Shown here one piece after another: positions 46,001 to 57,217 of a DNA stretch of 64,000 bases (within the stretch, counting starts at the first letter, position 1; each line of letters starts with the position of its first letter). The DNA is taken from NCBI GenBank assembly GCA_003116995.1, contig BDSL01000137.1, forward strand, positions 1 through 64,000. The letters are read 5' to 3'. The stretch is from Yamagishiella unicocca (lineage: Eukaryota; Chlorophyta; Chlorophyceae; Chlamydomonadales; Volvocaceae). The translations under genes were made by a program, and so were the position numbers. Under the pieces are notes generated by a model. The model searched no databases. It saw only the letters and a program-made list of their open reading frames with translations, and was not told where the DNA came from.

Positions 46001-48210
46001 TGCTATTGTGGGTGCGCTTCGACGCGTCACACGGCTGCTCCTTGCGCTGCTTGCGCCGGTGACTGGGTGCAGGCACGCCCAGCCTCTGCGCCGCCGACGG
46101 GGAGTGGGTGCAGCCGGCTAAGAAGGATGCGGGTGGCAAGAAGAAGAAGGCCAAGGTGGGCGGCTCCCGTGGGAGGGGAGGAGGGGTCACGGGGACGAGC
46201 CGGAACAAGACCACGGGGAGGGTGTCGGGATTTGCAGCGCGAGGGGTGAGGGGAATGGGGGCGGAACGCGGAGCCAGGGTTGTGCAGCATCCATGAGATA
46301 CGCGGCCTCGTTTTCACTGATTCCAAAGGGGCGCAGACCCGCGGGTCACCAGGGGTGCGGAACTCCGGGCTCCTGCCTACTTGGTTCCGCCGGCGGCGGC
46401 AGGAGGGCGTGGGAACGTGACAGGGCGAGGGAGCAGGGGAGCTTCGGAGTGTGGTGTGTGGTGTGTGGAGTGTGGTGTGTAGAGTGTGGAGTGTGGAGTG
46501 TGGAGTGTGGAGTGTGGAGTGTGGAGTGTGGAGTGCGGAGTGTGGAGTGGGGAGCGGGGGAGCGTAGGTGCGTGGGAGCCTGACGGCGAGCGGTGCCAAC
46601 GCCCGATTCCAGTGGTTCACTTTGTTGCTCGTGACGTGGCACGACCCGCATACGCGTATTTGATGGTATGTATTGAGGCAAGTCCTGACGTGCCGTCCCC
46701 TCCTCGCTCGGGCCACGCCAAGGGGGGAGCTAAGGACGCCGCGGCCGACGGCGCCGACGGCGGTGCTGCCGCGGACGCAGCCGCCGCCGCTACGGACGCA
46801 GCGCTGGCGGAGTTGGATCCGGAGAAGGCGGCCAAGAAGGTGGGTGGGCTCGGCAGGCCGGGTGGGTTAGGGAGGACCATGGCAGAAGGGCGGGGCGGGG
46901 AATGGGGGCGAAAAAGCCAAAAACCCACAACCCCACAACCCTTTTCCTTTTAAGTTATATTTGTCCCTTCACCGGCTTTCTCTCCCCCCACCCCTCCCTG
47001 CTCTTCCCACCCCTCCCCACCCCTCCTTGCTCTCTCGACCCCGCCCTCCCCACCCCACCCCACCACGGGTCTCCCTCGAACCCCACCCCTCCCTGCTGCC
47101 CCCACCCTTCCCCACCCCGCCCCAGGCCGCCAGGGACGCCGAGAAGGCCTCCAAGATGGCAAAGTTCGCCGCCAAGCAGGCGGCAGCGGATGCGGCCAAG
47201 GCGGCCAAGGCGGCAGCCGTGGCGGACGGGGCGGCCTCGACTGAGGATAAGAAGGCCAAGGAGAAGGCGGAAGCAGAGGCAAAGAAGGTGCGGGGGAAGT
47301 GACGTGGTTGCTGCTCGGGGGGGTTGATAAGAAAATCCTGCTCGGGGGGAGAGTATGGGACGCAATGGCAGGATCACTGGCTTTGTGGGGTCTGGAAGGG
47401 TTGGGTGATGGTGGAGGAGCTTGGCTGAGTCGTCGTCCACCGAGTACGGCATGTTGACTGCTGGGGTCACGGGGTCGTTTGGCCTGGAAGGGGTGGGGGT
47501 GGTCGGAACCGGCGTGGTGGATTGAGGGCTCCTGATTGCAGCATGAAGCGCGAGGGGGCCCGTGTGTGTGTGTGTGGTACGGAGTGCATGTGCGGAGTGG
47601 AAGCGGAGTCCCCCTCCCTGGATTTTCTCTTATAAACTCCCCCTCCCTGGACCCTCACCCCGCGGCCCTCCCCCCTTCGCCCGCCCTGCTCAGAAAGCCG
47701 ACGCCGAGGAGGTGTCCGCGCTCATCGCCGCCGCCAAGTCCACCCCCAAGGGCGACAAGAAGCAGCTGGACGGGGGCATGTACAAGGCGTACCACCCCAA
47801 GATGGTGGAGGCGGCGTGGTGCGTCGGGCAGGGCGCGGGGGGTTGCGAGGAGTACCCGTGGACGCGGGAAGAGCCGTGTGCGACAGACGTTTGGATGTGC
47901 ATGCTGGAGGACTTGGTTGAGGGCGCGGGGAGGGAGGGTGCTTCGCTGGTCCGCCTCGCTCCTCCTCGAGTCACCCACCCACCCACCCACAACAACCAAC
48001 CATCCCACAACAACCCTGTTCGGGGCCATGTCGTCATCCGCCACTGCGCCCGCGCCCTCCAGGCTCGGCTGCGCCTTCTTGCGCCCCCCTTATACGACGC
48101 ATACACCGTCCCCGCCGACCCCCCCGGGGGCCCCCGCGCTCCCCCCCCCGCAGGTACGAGTGGTGGGAGCAGTGCGGCTTCTTCAAGCCCGACCCAGCCT
48201 CCACCAAGCC

Positions 48211-48241
<31 letters not shown>

Positions 48242-51200
48242 GTCACGGGCGCGCTGCACATCGGCCACGCGCTCACCAACTCCATCCAGGTGTGGCCGCG
48301 ACCCGCGGGACGGTCGCGACCCGTGGGACGCCTGTCCGTCCCCCGCCCCGCCCCGTTCCCCACTCCGTTCCCCGCCCCCCGCCCGAACCTCATTTGGCGA
48401 GCACGTCTCTCTACGCCGCCCCCACCCCCCGCGGGAGGGCCCTCGAGTAACCGGTCGAGTAACCGGTTCGTTTCTGTCTAACCCCTTCGGGCCCTCCCCC
48501 GCCCCTTCGGGCCCTCCCCCCCTTTCGGGCCCTCCCAGGACACCATCACCCGGTGGCGGCGCATGAGCGGCTACAACACGCTGTGGGTGCCGGGAACCGA
48601 CCACGCCGGCATCGCCACCCAGACCGTGGTGGAGAAGAAGCTGCAGCGGGAGAAGGGCGTCACGCGACACGACCTGGGTGGGTGCGGGGGGCCGGGGGGA
48701 TTCGAGATGGGTGGGTGGGTTGGAGCTGGGTGGGGGAGGGAGCGGGGTGGGTGGCTGGGCGGATGGTGCCCAACCCTGCCACCGCGGCTGCCCCTCTGCC
48801 TGATCGTACCCTTCTCTCATACCCCTCTACCTGCTCACGGTTACACCACTCACCGCACCGCATCGCAAGCCTTACTAACGGTAAGCCCAACACCGCCTCC
48901 TAACCCCGGCCCCCCCCCCCTGATGCCGCACCCTCGCTGGCGCAGGTCGCGATGCCTTCCTGGGTGAGGTGTGGCAGTGGGTGGACCAGTACGGCCACAA
49001 GATCCACGATCAGCTGCGGCGCCTTGGATCCTCCGTTGACTGGTCAAGATCGGTCTTCACCATGGACGAGAAGCTCAGCGTAAGCTCCAGGGGGGGCGGA
49101 GGGGGGGTGGGCAAGCGGGAGGGGGAGGAGACGAGGGGGGGAGAAACCCGTGGATACCATAAGAAGAGGACGAAGAAGAGAAGGGCCTGGACGGGGGGCC
49201 ATGAAGACCGGTTACACGGGGGATTTCGAGGAAGACCCGTGGATGCCGGAAAAAACCGTTTCGAACTGACGTTTTGAGATGCATGCTGGATGTTACACGG
49301 GGGGGGAAGCTTTGGGGAACAACGCGTGTGCCTGAGGCAGCAGAGCGTGGGGTGGGTCGGGGTGGGGTGGGGTGGGGTGGGAGTCCCGGAGTCGCCTGAT
49401 TACTGGGCTCCCTTGACTGACCCCTTGCTGCTGCCTCGGTCCCCCCCCACTTCCCCCCCCCCGCCGCCCTCACCACATGCCCCGGCGCCACCTGGCGTCC
49501 ATACACACAGCGCGCCGTGAAGGAGGCCTTCGTCCGCATGTTCGAGGGCGGCTGCATCTACCGCGACAACCGGCTGGTCAACTGGTGCTGCCGCCTCAAG
49601 ACAGCGGTGTCGGATATCGAGGTGGACTACATCGACATACCCAAGGTGGGGGGTGGGTGGGGGAGGAGGGGAAGAGGGGAGCAGGAGGGGAAGAGGGGGG
49701 GGATGCAGAAGGGAGGGGGGGCAGGAGGGGAGGGGGGCCAGGAGGGGAGGGGGGCCAGAAGGGGAGGAGGGGGGCAGAAGGGAGGGGGGGAGCAGAAACC
49801 CGTGGATACGAGACAGGAGGGCAGGGGCCGGAGGAGGGGCGGCGAGAAGACCCGGTTACGGTACGAGGAGGAGTGGCAGGAGGGCAGCGGGAGGTTGCCA
49901 GCCAGGTATCCTAACTAGGCGACCCCCCGTGCAGCTAGCTGGCATTGCTCAAATCAGCCACCAAGCTATGCCGAGTTACCGGCCATCCTGCAGCCCACCA
50001 ACCCCGATCCGTCCCTCCCTTCCCCCTCCCTGGACTGCCCCGCCCCCGGCTCTGCAGCGCACGCTCATGAACGTGCCCGGTTACGCAGAGCCGGTGGAGT
50101 TCGGCGTGCTGACGTCATTCGCCTACCCGCTGGAGGACGGCAGCGGCGAGATCGTGGTGGCCACCACCCGCCCCGAAACCATGCTGGGTGACACGGCGGT
50201 GGCGGTGCACCCGGAGGACCCCAGGTGGGGGGGCCGGGGCGGGTGTGTATGTTTTGGTGGTGGTGGTGGTGGGGATACAGGAAAGAACCGGTTACTCGAC
50301 ATGGGGGGGGGAATGGCGGAGCACGGTGGTTTCTAGGCAGCAGGAGTGTTTTTTTTACGCCTGCTGGCTTGGCTGGCGGCCACGTGACTAAGCGCGGTAG
50401 TGCTGTTAGGGTGTCAAAACCCGTAGTGACCCTAGGTGGCCCCCGCATCGCCCCCGCCCCCGTTTCCTATGTCGTACAACCGGGTCTTCTCGCACCCACC
50501 ACCACCACACCACACTGGCTCCGCTCATACCTCCTCGCCCCACCGGCGCCCACTGTCCTGTCCTTTTCGCGTCAAAGGTTTTCACGCCACCCCCACCGTC
50601 CCCCAGGTACTCCCCGGCCTCCCCTCCCGCCCCCGTTTCCTATGTCGTGTAACCGGGTCTTCCCCCCCCCCACCACACCACACCGGCTCCTCTCATACCC
50701 CCTCCCCCACTGGCCCCCAGGTACACGTCCATGCACGGCAAGTTCGTCGTACACCCGGTCAGCGGCCGCCGCATCCCCATCATCTGCGACTCGGAGCTGG
50801 TGGACATGTCCTTCGGCACGGGTGCCGTCAAGGTGCGCAGCCCTCCAGGGAGGGAGCCGGGGTGCGGGGCGGGGCGGGGCAGGGGGGGGGAGAGGAGACG
50901 TTGGGTTTTATGGGAAGAGAATCCGCGGAGGAGACGTTGGGGGGAAGGGGAAGAGGTGTTTTCTTCTGCGCTCCAGGGTGGGTGTTGGGTGGGTGGGGGG
51001 GGGAGGGGGGGAGAGCGCAAAGCAGGAGAGCGGGGGAGGAGGATCAGGAGATGGACACTACCCGATGACAGTAGTTTGGGAGTCTTGGAGGACGGAGCGA
51101 GATGAGGCGCCAGCTGAGGCCTCCACAGAGGGCCGCCTTCAAGGCCGCCTTCCAGCTCAGTTCCAGAACCCCATGGGGCCGCCTTAAACCCTAAAACCCC

Positions 51201-54200
51201 ACCCCCACCCCGCCCCAGGTCACCCCCGCCCTAAACCCTAAAACCCATCCCCGCCCTGAACCCTAAAACCCCATCCCCGCCCCGCCCCCAGGTCACCCCC
51301 GCCCACGACCCCAACGACTTCACCACCGGCAAGCGCCACAACCTGGAGTTCATCAACATCCTAGACGACGATGGCCTAATCAACGCCAACGGAGGGCCCT
51401 TCGCGGGGCAGCCGCGCTTCAAGGTGAGCGCGCGCCGCGACCCGCGGGTCGGTGCGCCTTTCGCCGACTGTTGGTCTTCCTAAACCCCCTCAAAACCCAC
51501 CACTCAGCCGGCCCTCCTCCCGACGTCTCCCCCTTCCCTCCCATAAGGCCCGTATCACCGTTGTCGACATGCTCAAGGAGAAGGACCTCTTCCGAGGCAC
51601 CACCGATAACCCTATGCGCCTGGGTCTGTGCAGCAGGTCAAAGGTGAGGGCGGGGGTAGGGTCCAGGGAGGTGCTGAGTACCGCCGGGGGGCCGGCAGCC
51701 GGGTCCGGAGGAGGCGTGGGTTGTAGGGGCGGCCCCGGCCAGGGGGACGCGGACAACACGACCTCGTCCCAGACCAGCTCTCCTCGCGTTAGACTCATCC
51801 TTTTTGTGTATGCACCGGTCCTCTCTTCCTCCACCTCTCCTCGCTTTACCTCCCCCACTCGTGGATACAAAAAATCCCCCTCGGTTTGTCGGCCGTGGAT
51901 TCGCGGATTCTCTTCTCAAAACCCCCTTCTCGTCCCCCTCCCGCTCAGGACGTGATCGAGCCGGTCCTCAAGCCCCAGTGGTGGGTCAACTGCAAGGAGA
52001 TGGCGGCGGCCTCGTGCCAGGCGGTGCGGGACGGCACGCTGCAAATCATCCCGAAGGTAGGCCCGGGAGGGGGGGGATTGGCGGTGGGAGGCGGGGTTCG
52101 CATCCCTGTGTGTGTTTTTAGTCCGTGGGAGAGGATCTGGGGCCCTGCCAGGATGGACGTGTTTTCCCAACAGTGCGCGCGCGCCTTGGCCGCCCCGCAG
52201 GAGTTCGAGGCCGTGTGGTTTCGATGGCTGGAGAACATCCGCGACTGGTGCATCAGCCGGCAGCTGTGGTGGGGCCACCGCATCCCCGTCTACTACGTCA
52301 TCTTCGAGGGTGGGTGGCTGGGTGGGTGCGCGCGGTGGGGCGGGGTGGCCTGCGGTTTGCTGGGGCTCAGTGGAGGGGGGTCGAGAGGCGGACATCGGGT
52401 TGGTTGCCACGGCAGCTGGGACAAGCTCCCGCCTCCCCCGCCTCCCCCGCCTCCCCCGCCTCCCCGGGTTTTCCCTCGTACCCCCCAAACACACTGCCAC
52501 GCAACCGCTACACCGCATGTACAGTAGCCTTTCCTTGCCTGGGGCCCCCCTCTCTCCTCCGTACCTCCGTACCTCCACCACTCGTCTCCCCCCCTCGTCT
52601 CTCGGACCCCGGCTCTCCCGCTACTCGTCGACTCACGGCCCGCCGACCCGCCGACCCGCCGACCCGCCGACCCACAGGCGAGGACGACAAGGCTTCCGGC
52701 CGCCCCGGCATGCCCTCCGAGGACATGACCCGCTGGGTGACCGGCCGCACGCTGGAGGACGCAGCAGCCGCAGCAGCCGCCAAGTACCCGGGGCGGGAGG
52801 TCCGGCTGGTGCAGGACGAGGACGTGCTGGACACCTGGTGGGGGCCCGGGGGGGGCCAGGGGGGAAGGGGGGGAAGGGGGGAAGGGGGGGCCAGGGGGAA
52901 GGGGGGGAAGGGGGGGAAGGGGGGGAAGGGGGGGAAGGGGGGGGCCAGGGGGGAAGGGGGGGAAGGGGGGAAGGGGGGGAAGGGGGGGAAGGGGGGGGAA
53001 GGGGGGAAGGGGGGGAAGGGGGGGGAAGGGGGGGAAGGGGGGGAAGAAGGGGGAAGACCCGGTTACACGACATAGGAGGAGGGGAGGTTGCGAGGAAAGG
53101 AGGGGGGAGGGGGAGAACTTTACGGGGGGTGAGAAAAGAAACGGTTGGGGGTAGGCGGGGGTTGACGGGGCCTTGGGGATCACAGCGATGTGGGTGGGAC
53201 GACAATGTTGACAATGTTATCAATGTTAACGTTGATGAGATCATCACGCTCCTTTCGGGTTTTGGACTCGACCCTCCCGTTCCGGGTTTGCCCTCGGCCT
53301 GCACTCACCTCTCAACCCCTGCCCTCCGCTGCCCTCCCCGCCACCCTCGCCCCCCCCCCCCCAGGTTCTCCTCCGGCCTCTTTCCGTTCTCCGTGATGGG
53401 CTGGCCCGAGCAGACCCCCGACCTGTCCGCCTTCTACCCCACCAGCCTGCTGGAGACAGGCCACGACATCCTGTTCTTCTGGGTGGCCCGAATGGTCATG
53501 ATGGGGATACAGCTGACGGGTAGGGAGGGGACGAATGGAAGGGGTGGAGTGGAACGGAGGGGTGAGAGGGTCATTCTTTTGGGGCGAGTGGAGGTGGGAG
53601 GGGGGTGAAGGGGGCGGGTGTAGCTGCGGAGGGGGGGGGAGAGGGAAAGCGGGGGGGGGGGAGGGGGGGGCAGGAGTCGGAGGGAGGGAGGGAGGAAAGC
53701 GTGTGTTTTTTGCGGACTCGCGTGCGCGCACACACAGTACGGCCCATGTCGTTTTACAGCGTCTCCTCCCCCCCATCTCCCGCGCATACACACCTCCCTT
53801 GCCCCCCCCCCCCGCAGGCCAGGTTCCCTTCAAGCAGGTCTACCTCCACGCCATGGTCCGCGACGCCCACGGCCGCAAGATGTCCAAGTCCCTGGGCAAC
53901 GTCATCGACCCGCTGCACGTCATCGAGGGCATCAGCCTGCAGGGGCTGTACGACACCCTCACCGCCGGCAACCTTGACCCCAAGGAGGCTGAGCGGGCCA
54001 AGAGCGGCCAGCAGGCGGACTTCCCGGACGGCATCGAGGAGTGCGGGACGGACGCGCTGCGGTTCGCGCTGGTGGCGTACACGGGCCAGGTGTGTGTGTA
54101 TGTGTGGGTGGGTGGGTGGGTCGGGGGGGAGAGGGGGGCGGGTAAAAGCCGTTGACGCGAAAAGGACTGGGTAGTTGCCGCATGGGGGGGGGATACACAA

Positions 54201-57200
54201 AAGGCTTCGGGGGGGAGCGGGGATGAACAGGGGAGGGGATAGGATTGGGGTTATGAGAGGAAACCCGTGGGTCGGGCTGCGGAGGCTGAAGGGGCGCAGC
54301 GGGACTGAGTGGGCGGTCCACGGGTCAGCACATCGCGTGGGGCTTGCGTCGACAGCGAGGCAATGCCCCCCGCCCTCGCGACGCTCGCTCCGTCATCCCC
54401 CCCTCACCCCTGCCCCCCCCCTCCCGCGCCCTGTCGTACACAACGTAAGGCCCGCGACATTAACCTGGACATCAAGCGCGTGGTGGCTTACCGCTACTGG
54501 TGCAACAAGCTCTGGAACGCCATCAAGTTCGCCATGATGAACCTGCCGGAGGGCTTCCAGCCGCCGGCGAGGGAGCTGGACGCCGCGTCGTGCCCGCCGG
54601 CTTGCCGGTGGATGCTGTCGCGGCTTAACAACGCCGTCACGACGATCGTACAGGTACGGCAGTACAGGGGTTAAAAATGGCAATGATGATGGTGGTGGTG
54701 ATGGTGGTGGTGGTGGTGGTGGTGGTGGCGGTGGCGGTGGTGGTGGTGGTGGTGGCGGCGGCGGTGGTGGTGGTGGCGGCCGTGGTGGTGGTGGTGTGGG
54801 GCGGGAACGGGACAGGGCTGGCTGCACACACGGCTGATACTGGTGTCGACACATGCTGGCTAGCGTTGGCATCACCACCGCCCCCATCTCCGCGCTGGGG
54901 TGTCTGCGCCTGCTGCTGTTGTGATCCTTCTGTGAGGAAGGGGACGCCTGGTGAGCTCGCGCATCCCCCGTCAACCACTAACCGACAACCGGTAATTTTT
55001 CCCGCCCCTTGCCTCCCTCCCTCGAGCGACAGGCGATGGAGGCGTACGACTTCTCCATCGCCACGCAGCGCGTGTACGCGCTGTGGCAGAACGAGATGTG
55101 CGACGTGTTCATTGAGGTCATGAAGCCGGTCATGGCGTTCGACGACAGCATGGTGCGGGAGCGCGGGGGAGCGCCGGCCGGGGCAGGGGGGTTACAATAA
55201 TAGACCCGGTAACGCGACTGGGGAAATGTAGCGTGTGCATAGCCTCCGGGGCAGGGGGGGAGCGGGGGTTTCGAGGAAGACCCGTGGATGCGAGAAGGAA
55301 AACCGTTTAGAACAGACGTTTTGAGACGCATGCTGGAGACCTGGAGCGGGGGGAGGGGGTGTGGAGGGGAGAGGAAACCCGTAGGTTGAGGGAGGGCGGG
55401 GGGACGGCGGCCGAGGGAGCGGCGGCAGCAGGCGGGATGGTGATGGTGCTGCTAGGGAGCAAAGGCGCTAGTGGTGGTGCCGGTGGTGGTGGTGGTGATG
55501 ATGGCATCCTGGTGGCTGTGTGAAATTCAACGTCAGTCTCGCGCCCGCACCTGCTCTCATGGTGCACCTAAACCCTGTCCACGACCCATATCACCCCCTC
55601 CGTCCGCCCCTCCCCCTCCCCCTGCTCCTCCCCCTGCTCTTTACGCCACCCCCTGCTCCTCCCCCCCCCCCGGCTCCTCCTGTAAAACGGTTTTTATACG
55701 CCCCCCCTGCTCCTCCCGCGCAGCCCGAGCTGGCCACCGCCAAGCGCCTCACCCGCGAGACCCTGTGGACCTGCCTGGACGCGGGGCTGCGGCTGCTGCA
55801 CCCCTTCATGCCCTTCGTCACGGAGGAGCTCTGGCAGCGCCTGCCCAGGAACCCCGCCATGGTGGGTGGGCGGGGGTGGGGTGGGTGGTGTTCCGTGTGT
55901 GTTTTCATTCACCGTTGGGCTGTTTGTAGGTGTCTGGGTCCCCGGGGGCGCGGAGGCGGGGGGGGTTGCTTACCGCACGTAAGGGGGGCTGGATGCGCCG
56001 CCGGTGACGGTATGGAGGGAACGTTGTGGACACCTGCGGGGTGGTGGGGTTGGACGGGGTGAACGGGGCAGCGGGTTTTGAGGGGAAGAAAGATTGTCGT
56101 ACAGTGACTGGATGGAATGCGTCGGAGCCCATCCTGTACGGATTTAACCAGCCGTCTGTATACCCAACTACCTAGCCCCGCCTCCTCCACCCCCCCCCCC
56201 GGGTTTCCCTCGAACCCCCGGCCCCAGGCCGCCGTCCCCAGCATCATGCTGACCGCCTACCCCACCCCCGTGGCGGGCTGGGACAACCCCGCCGCTGAGC
56301 GCGCCATGGAGTTCGCCCTGGCAACGGTGGGCGCCGTACGCAAGATGCGCAACGACTACGGCATCACCAAGCAGAAGCCGCACCTCTACATCGCCGTCAC
56401 GGACGCGGGTGAGCGTGCGTGTGTGTTTTGCTTGCAGCGCCTCCAGCGCTTTACCCATCCCACCTCCCTTGCCCCACCTCGGCTCAATTTTTCCCGTGTC
56501 GTTTCACGTGTGTTTTTCCTTGTCCTCTCTCCCTCCCCCCCGCCTCGCCGTTTCACGTGTGTTTTTCCGGTTTCCCCGGCTTCCCCTCTTTCCCACCCTC
56601 CCTTCCGAGCCCTTTCGCAGACAAGTCCGCCATGCTGCGCAGCTTGTCCCGGGAGGTGGTCACCCTCAGCGGCAGCTCCGACCTCACACTGCTGGCGGCG
56701 GGCGAGGCGGCGCCGCTGGGCTGCAGCGTCGCCATCGTGGACGAGGCCACCACGGTGCACATGCTGCTCAAGGGCATCCTGGACCCGGCGCTGGAGATCG
56801 CAAAGCTGGAGAAGAAGGTGTGCGAAGTGGGGTTTGGGTTGTGGGGTGAAGGAATGGGTTGCGGCGCGGCGCCGAGGGGGAGGAGGGAGTGCTACAAGCG
56901 GAGGATATGTGTTTGAGAGTGCGAGCTGTCGCCTGGGTCATGCGCGCGCGTGCCCCCAGTGACCGGTCCTTGACTAGGAACCCCACAACTCACGCCTCCA
57001 CCACCTCTGCCCCTCCTCCCCGCCCCGCGCCATTAAGGCCTCGGAGGTCACCGGCCGCATCGAGCAGATCAAGAAGAAGATGTCCATGGCCACGTACGAC
57101 AAGACGCCTGATGACGTCAAGGCTGCTGACGTGGACAAGCTGGCCAAGGCGGAGGCGGAGCTGGCGGCGGCGGGGGCGGCGATGGAGGCAATGCGGGCGC

Positions 57201-57217
57201 TGCTGGCGGCGTCGTAG
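43053..57217 (+). CDS. VARS: Valyl-tRNA synthetase, cytosolic type, with N-terminal GST-like domain
   Basis: Charges tRNA-Val. Secure exons keep one frame: 44747-44893, 45183-45263, 45487-45643, 46073-46155, 46723-46839, 47126-47287, 47694-47818, 48154-48289, 48539-48677, 48946-49079, 49511-49645, 50058-50224, 50721-50832, 51292-51423, 51548-51643, 51949-52056, 52201-52309, 52678-52837, 53365-53519, 53818-54089, 54450-54653, 55033-55152, 55724-55861, 56228-56408, 56621-56817, 57038-57217 (1,248 residues). First exons are tentative: 43053-43163, about 43249-43369, 44324-44441; phases there do not all agree. The N-terminus is GST-like ([20 protein letters not shown]), then a Lys/Ala-rich linker (46073-47818). 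The catalytic core has [12 protein letters not shown] (HIGH), the [13 protein letters not shown] segment, editing-domain [35 protein letters not shown] and [14 protein letters not shown] (KMSKS). The C-terminus has the anticodon-binding helices and a terminal coiled coil. Confidence 0.93.
44919..45095 (+). repeat. 31-base minisatellite in a ValRS intron
   Basis: Five to six units built on GGTGGTTCCGGAGCGGGGTG and AAGGCGACT, filling most of the intron after exon 44747-44893. Confidence 0.9.
46440..46560 (+). repeat. 7-base minisatellite in a ValRS intron
   Basis: About fifteen GTGTGGA units with small variants, in the intron 46156-46722. Confidence 0.9.
47841..47920 (+). repeat. Intronic repeat family R1, forward copy
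   Basis: GCGAGGAGTACCCGTGGACG, GACAGACGTTTGGATGTGC and ATGCTGGAGGACTTGGTTGA, 22 bases after the ValRS donor at 47819. The extended tail matches the copy at 18974. Confidence 0.8.
49223..49290 (+). repeat. Intronic repeat family R1, forward copy
   Basis: TTCGAGGAAGACCCGTGGAT, AACCGTTTCGAACTGACG and TTTTGAGATGCATGCTGGA, 143 bases after the ValRS donor at 49080. Confidence 0.9.
51187..51291 (+). repeat. Telomere-like tract with a duplicated splice acceptor
   Basis: CCCTAAAACCCC units alternate with two nearly identical CCCCAGGTCACCCCCGCC strings. The first (51214-51231) is a decoy; the second (51287 on) is the real acceptor and start of exon 51292-51423. Confidence 0.75.
52845..53055 (+). repeat. 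GGGGGGAAG minisatellite in a ValRS intron
   Basis: More than twenty copies of an 8-10 base G-run/AAG unit, beginning at the donor after exon 52678-52837. Runs of four or more G at this density could form quadruplexes in the transcript. Confidence 0.9.
54676..54800 (+). repeat. GGT/GAT/GGC trinucleotide array in a ValRS intron
   Basis: A GTGGTG-type array with ATGATG and GGC variants, just after the donor at 54654. It is the same repeat class as 33494-33795. Confidence 0.9.
55268..55338 (+). repeat. Intronic repeat family R1, forward copy
   Basis: TTCGAGGAAGACCCGTGGAT, AACCGTTTAGAACAGACG and TTTTGAGACGCATGCTGGAG, 115 bases after the ValRS donor at 55153. Confidence 0.9.
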
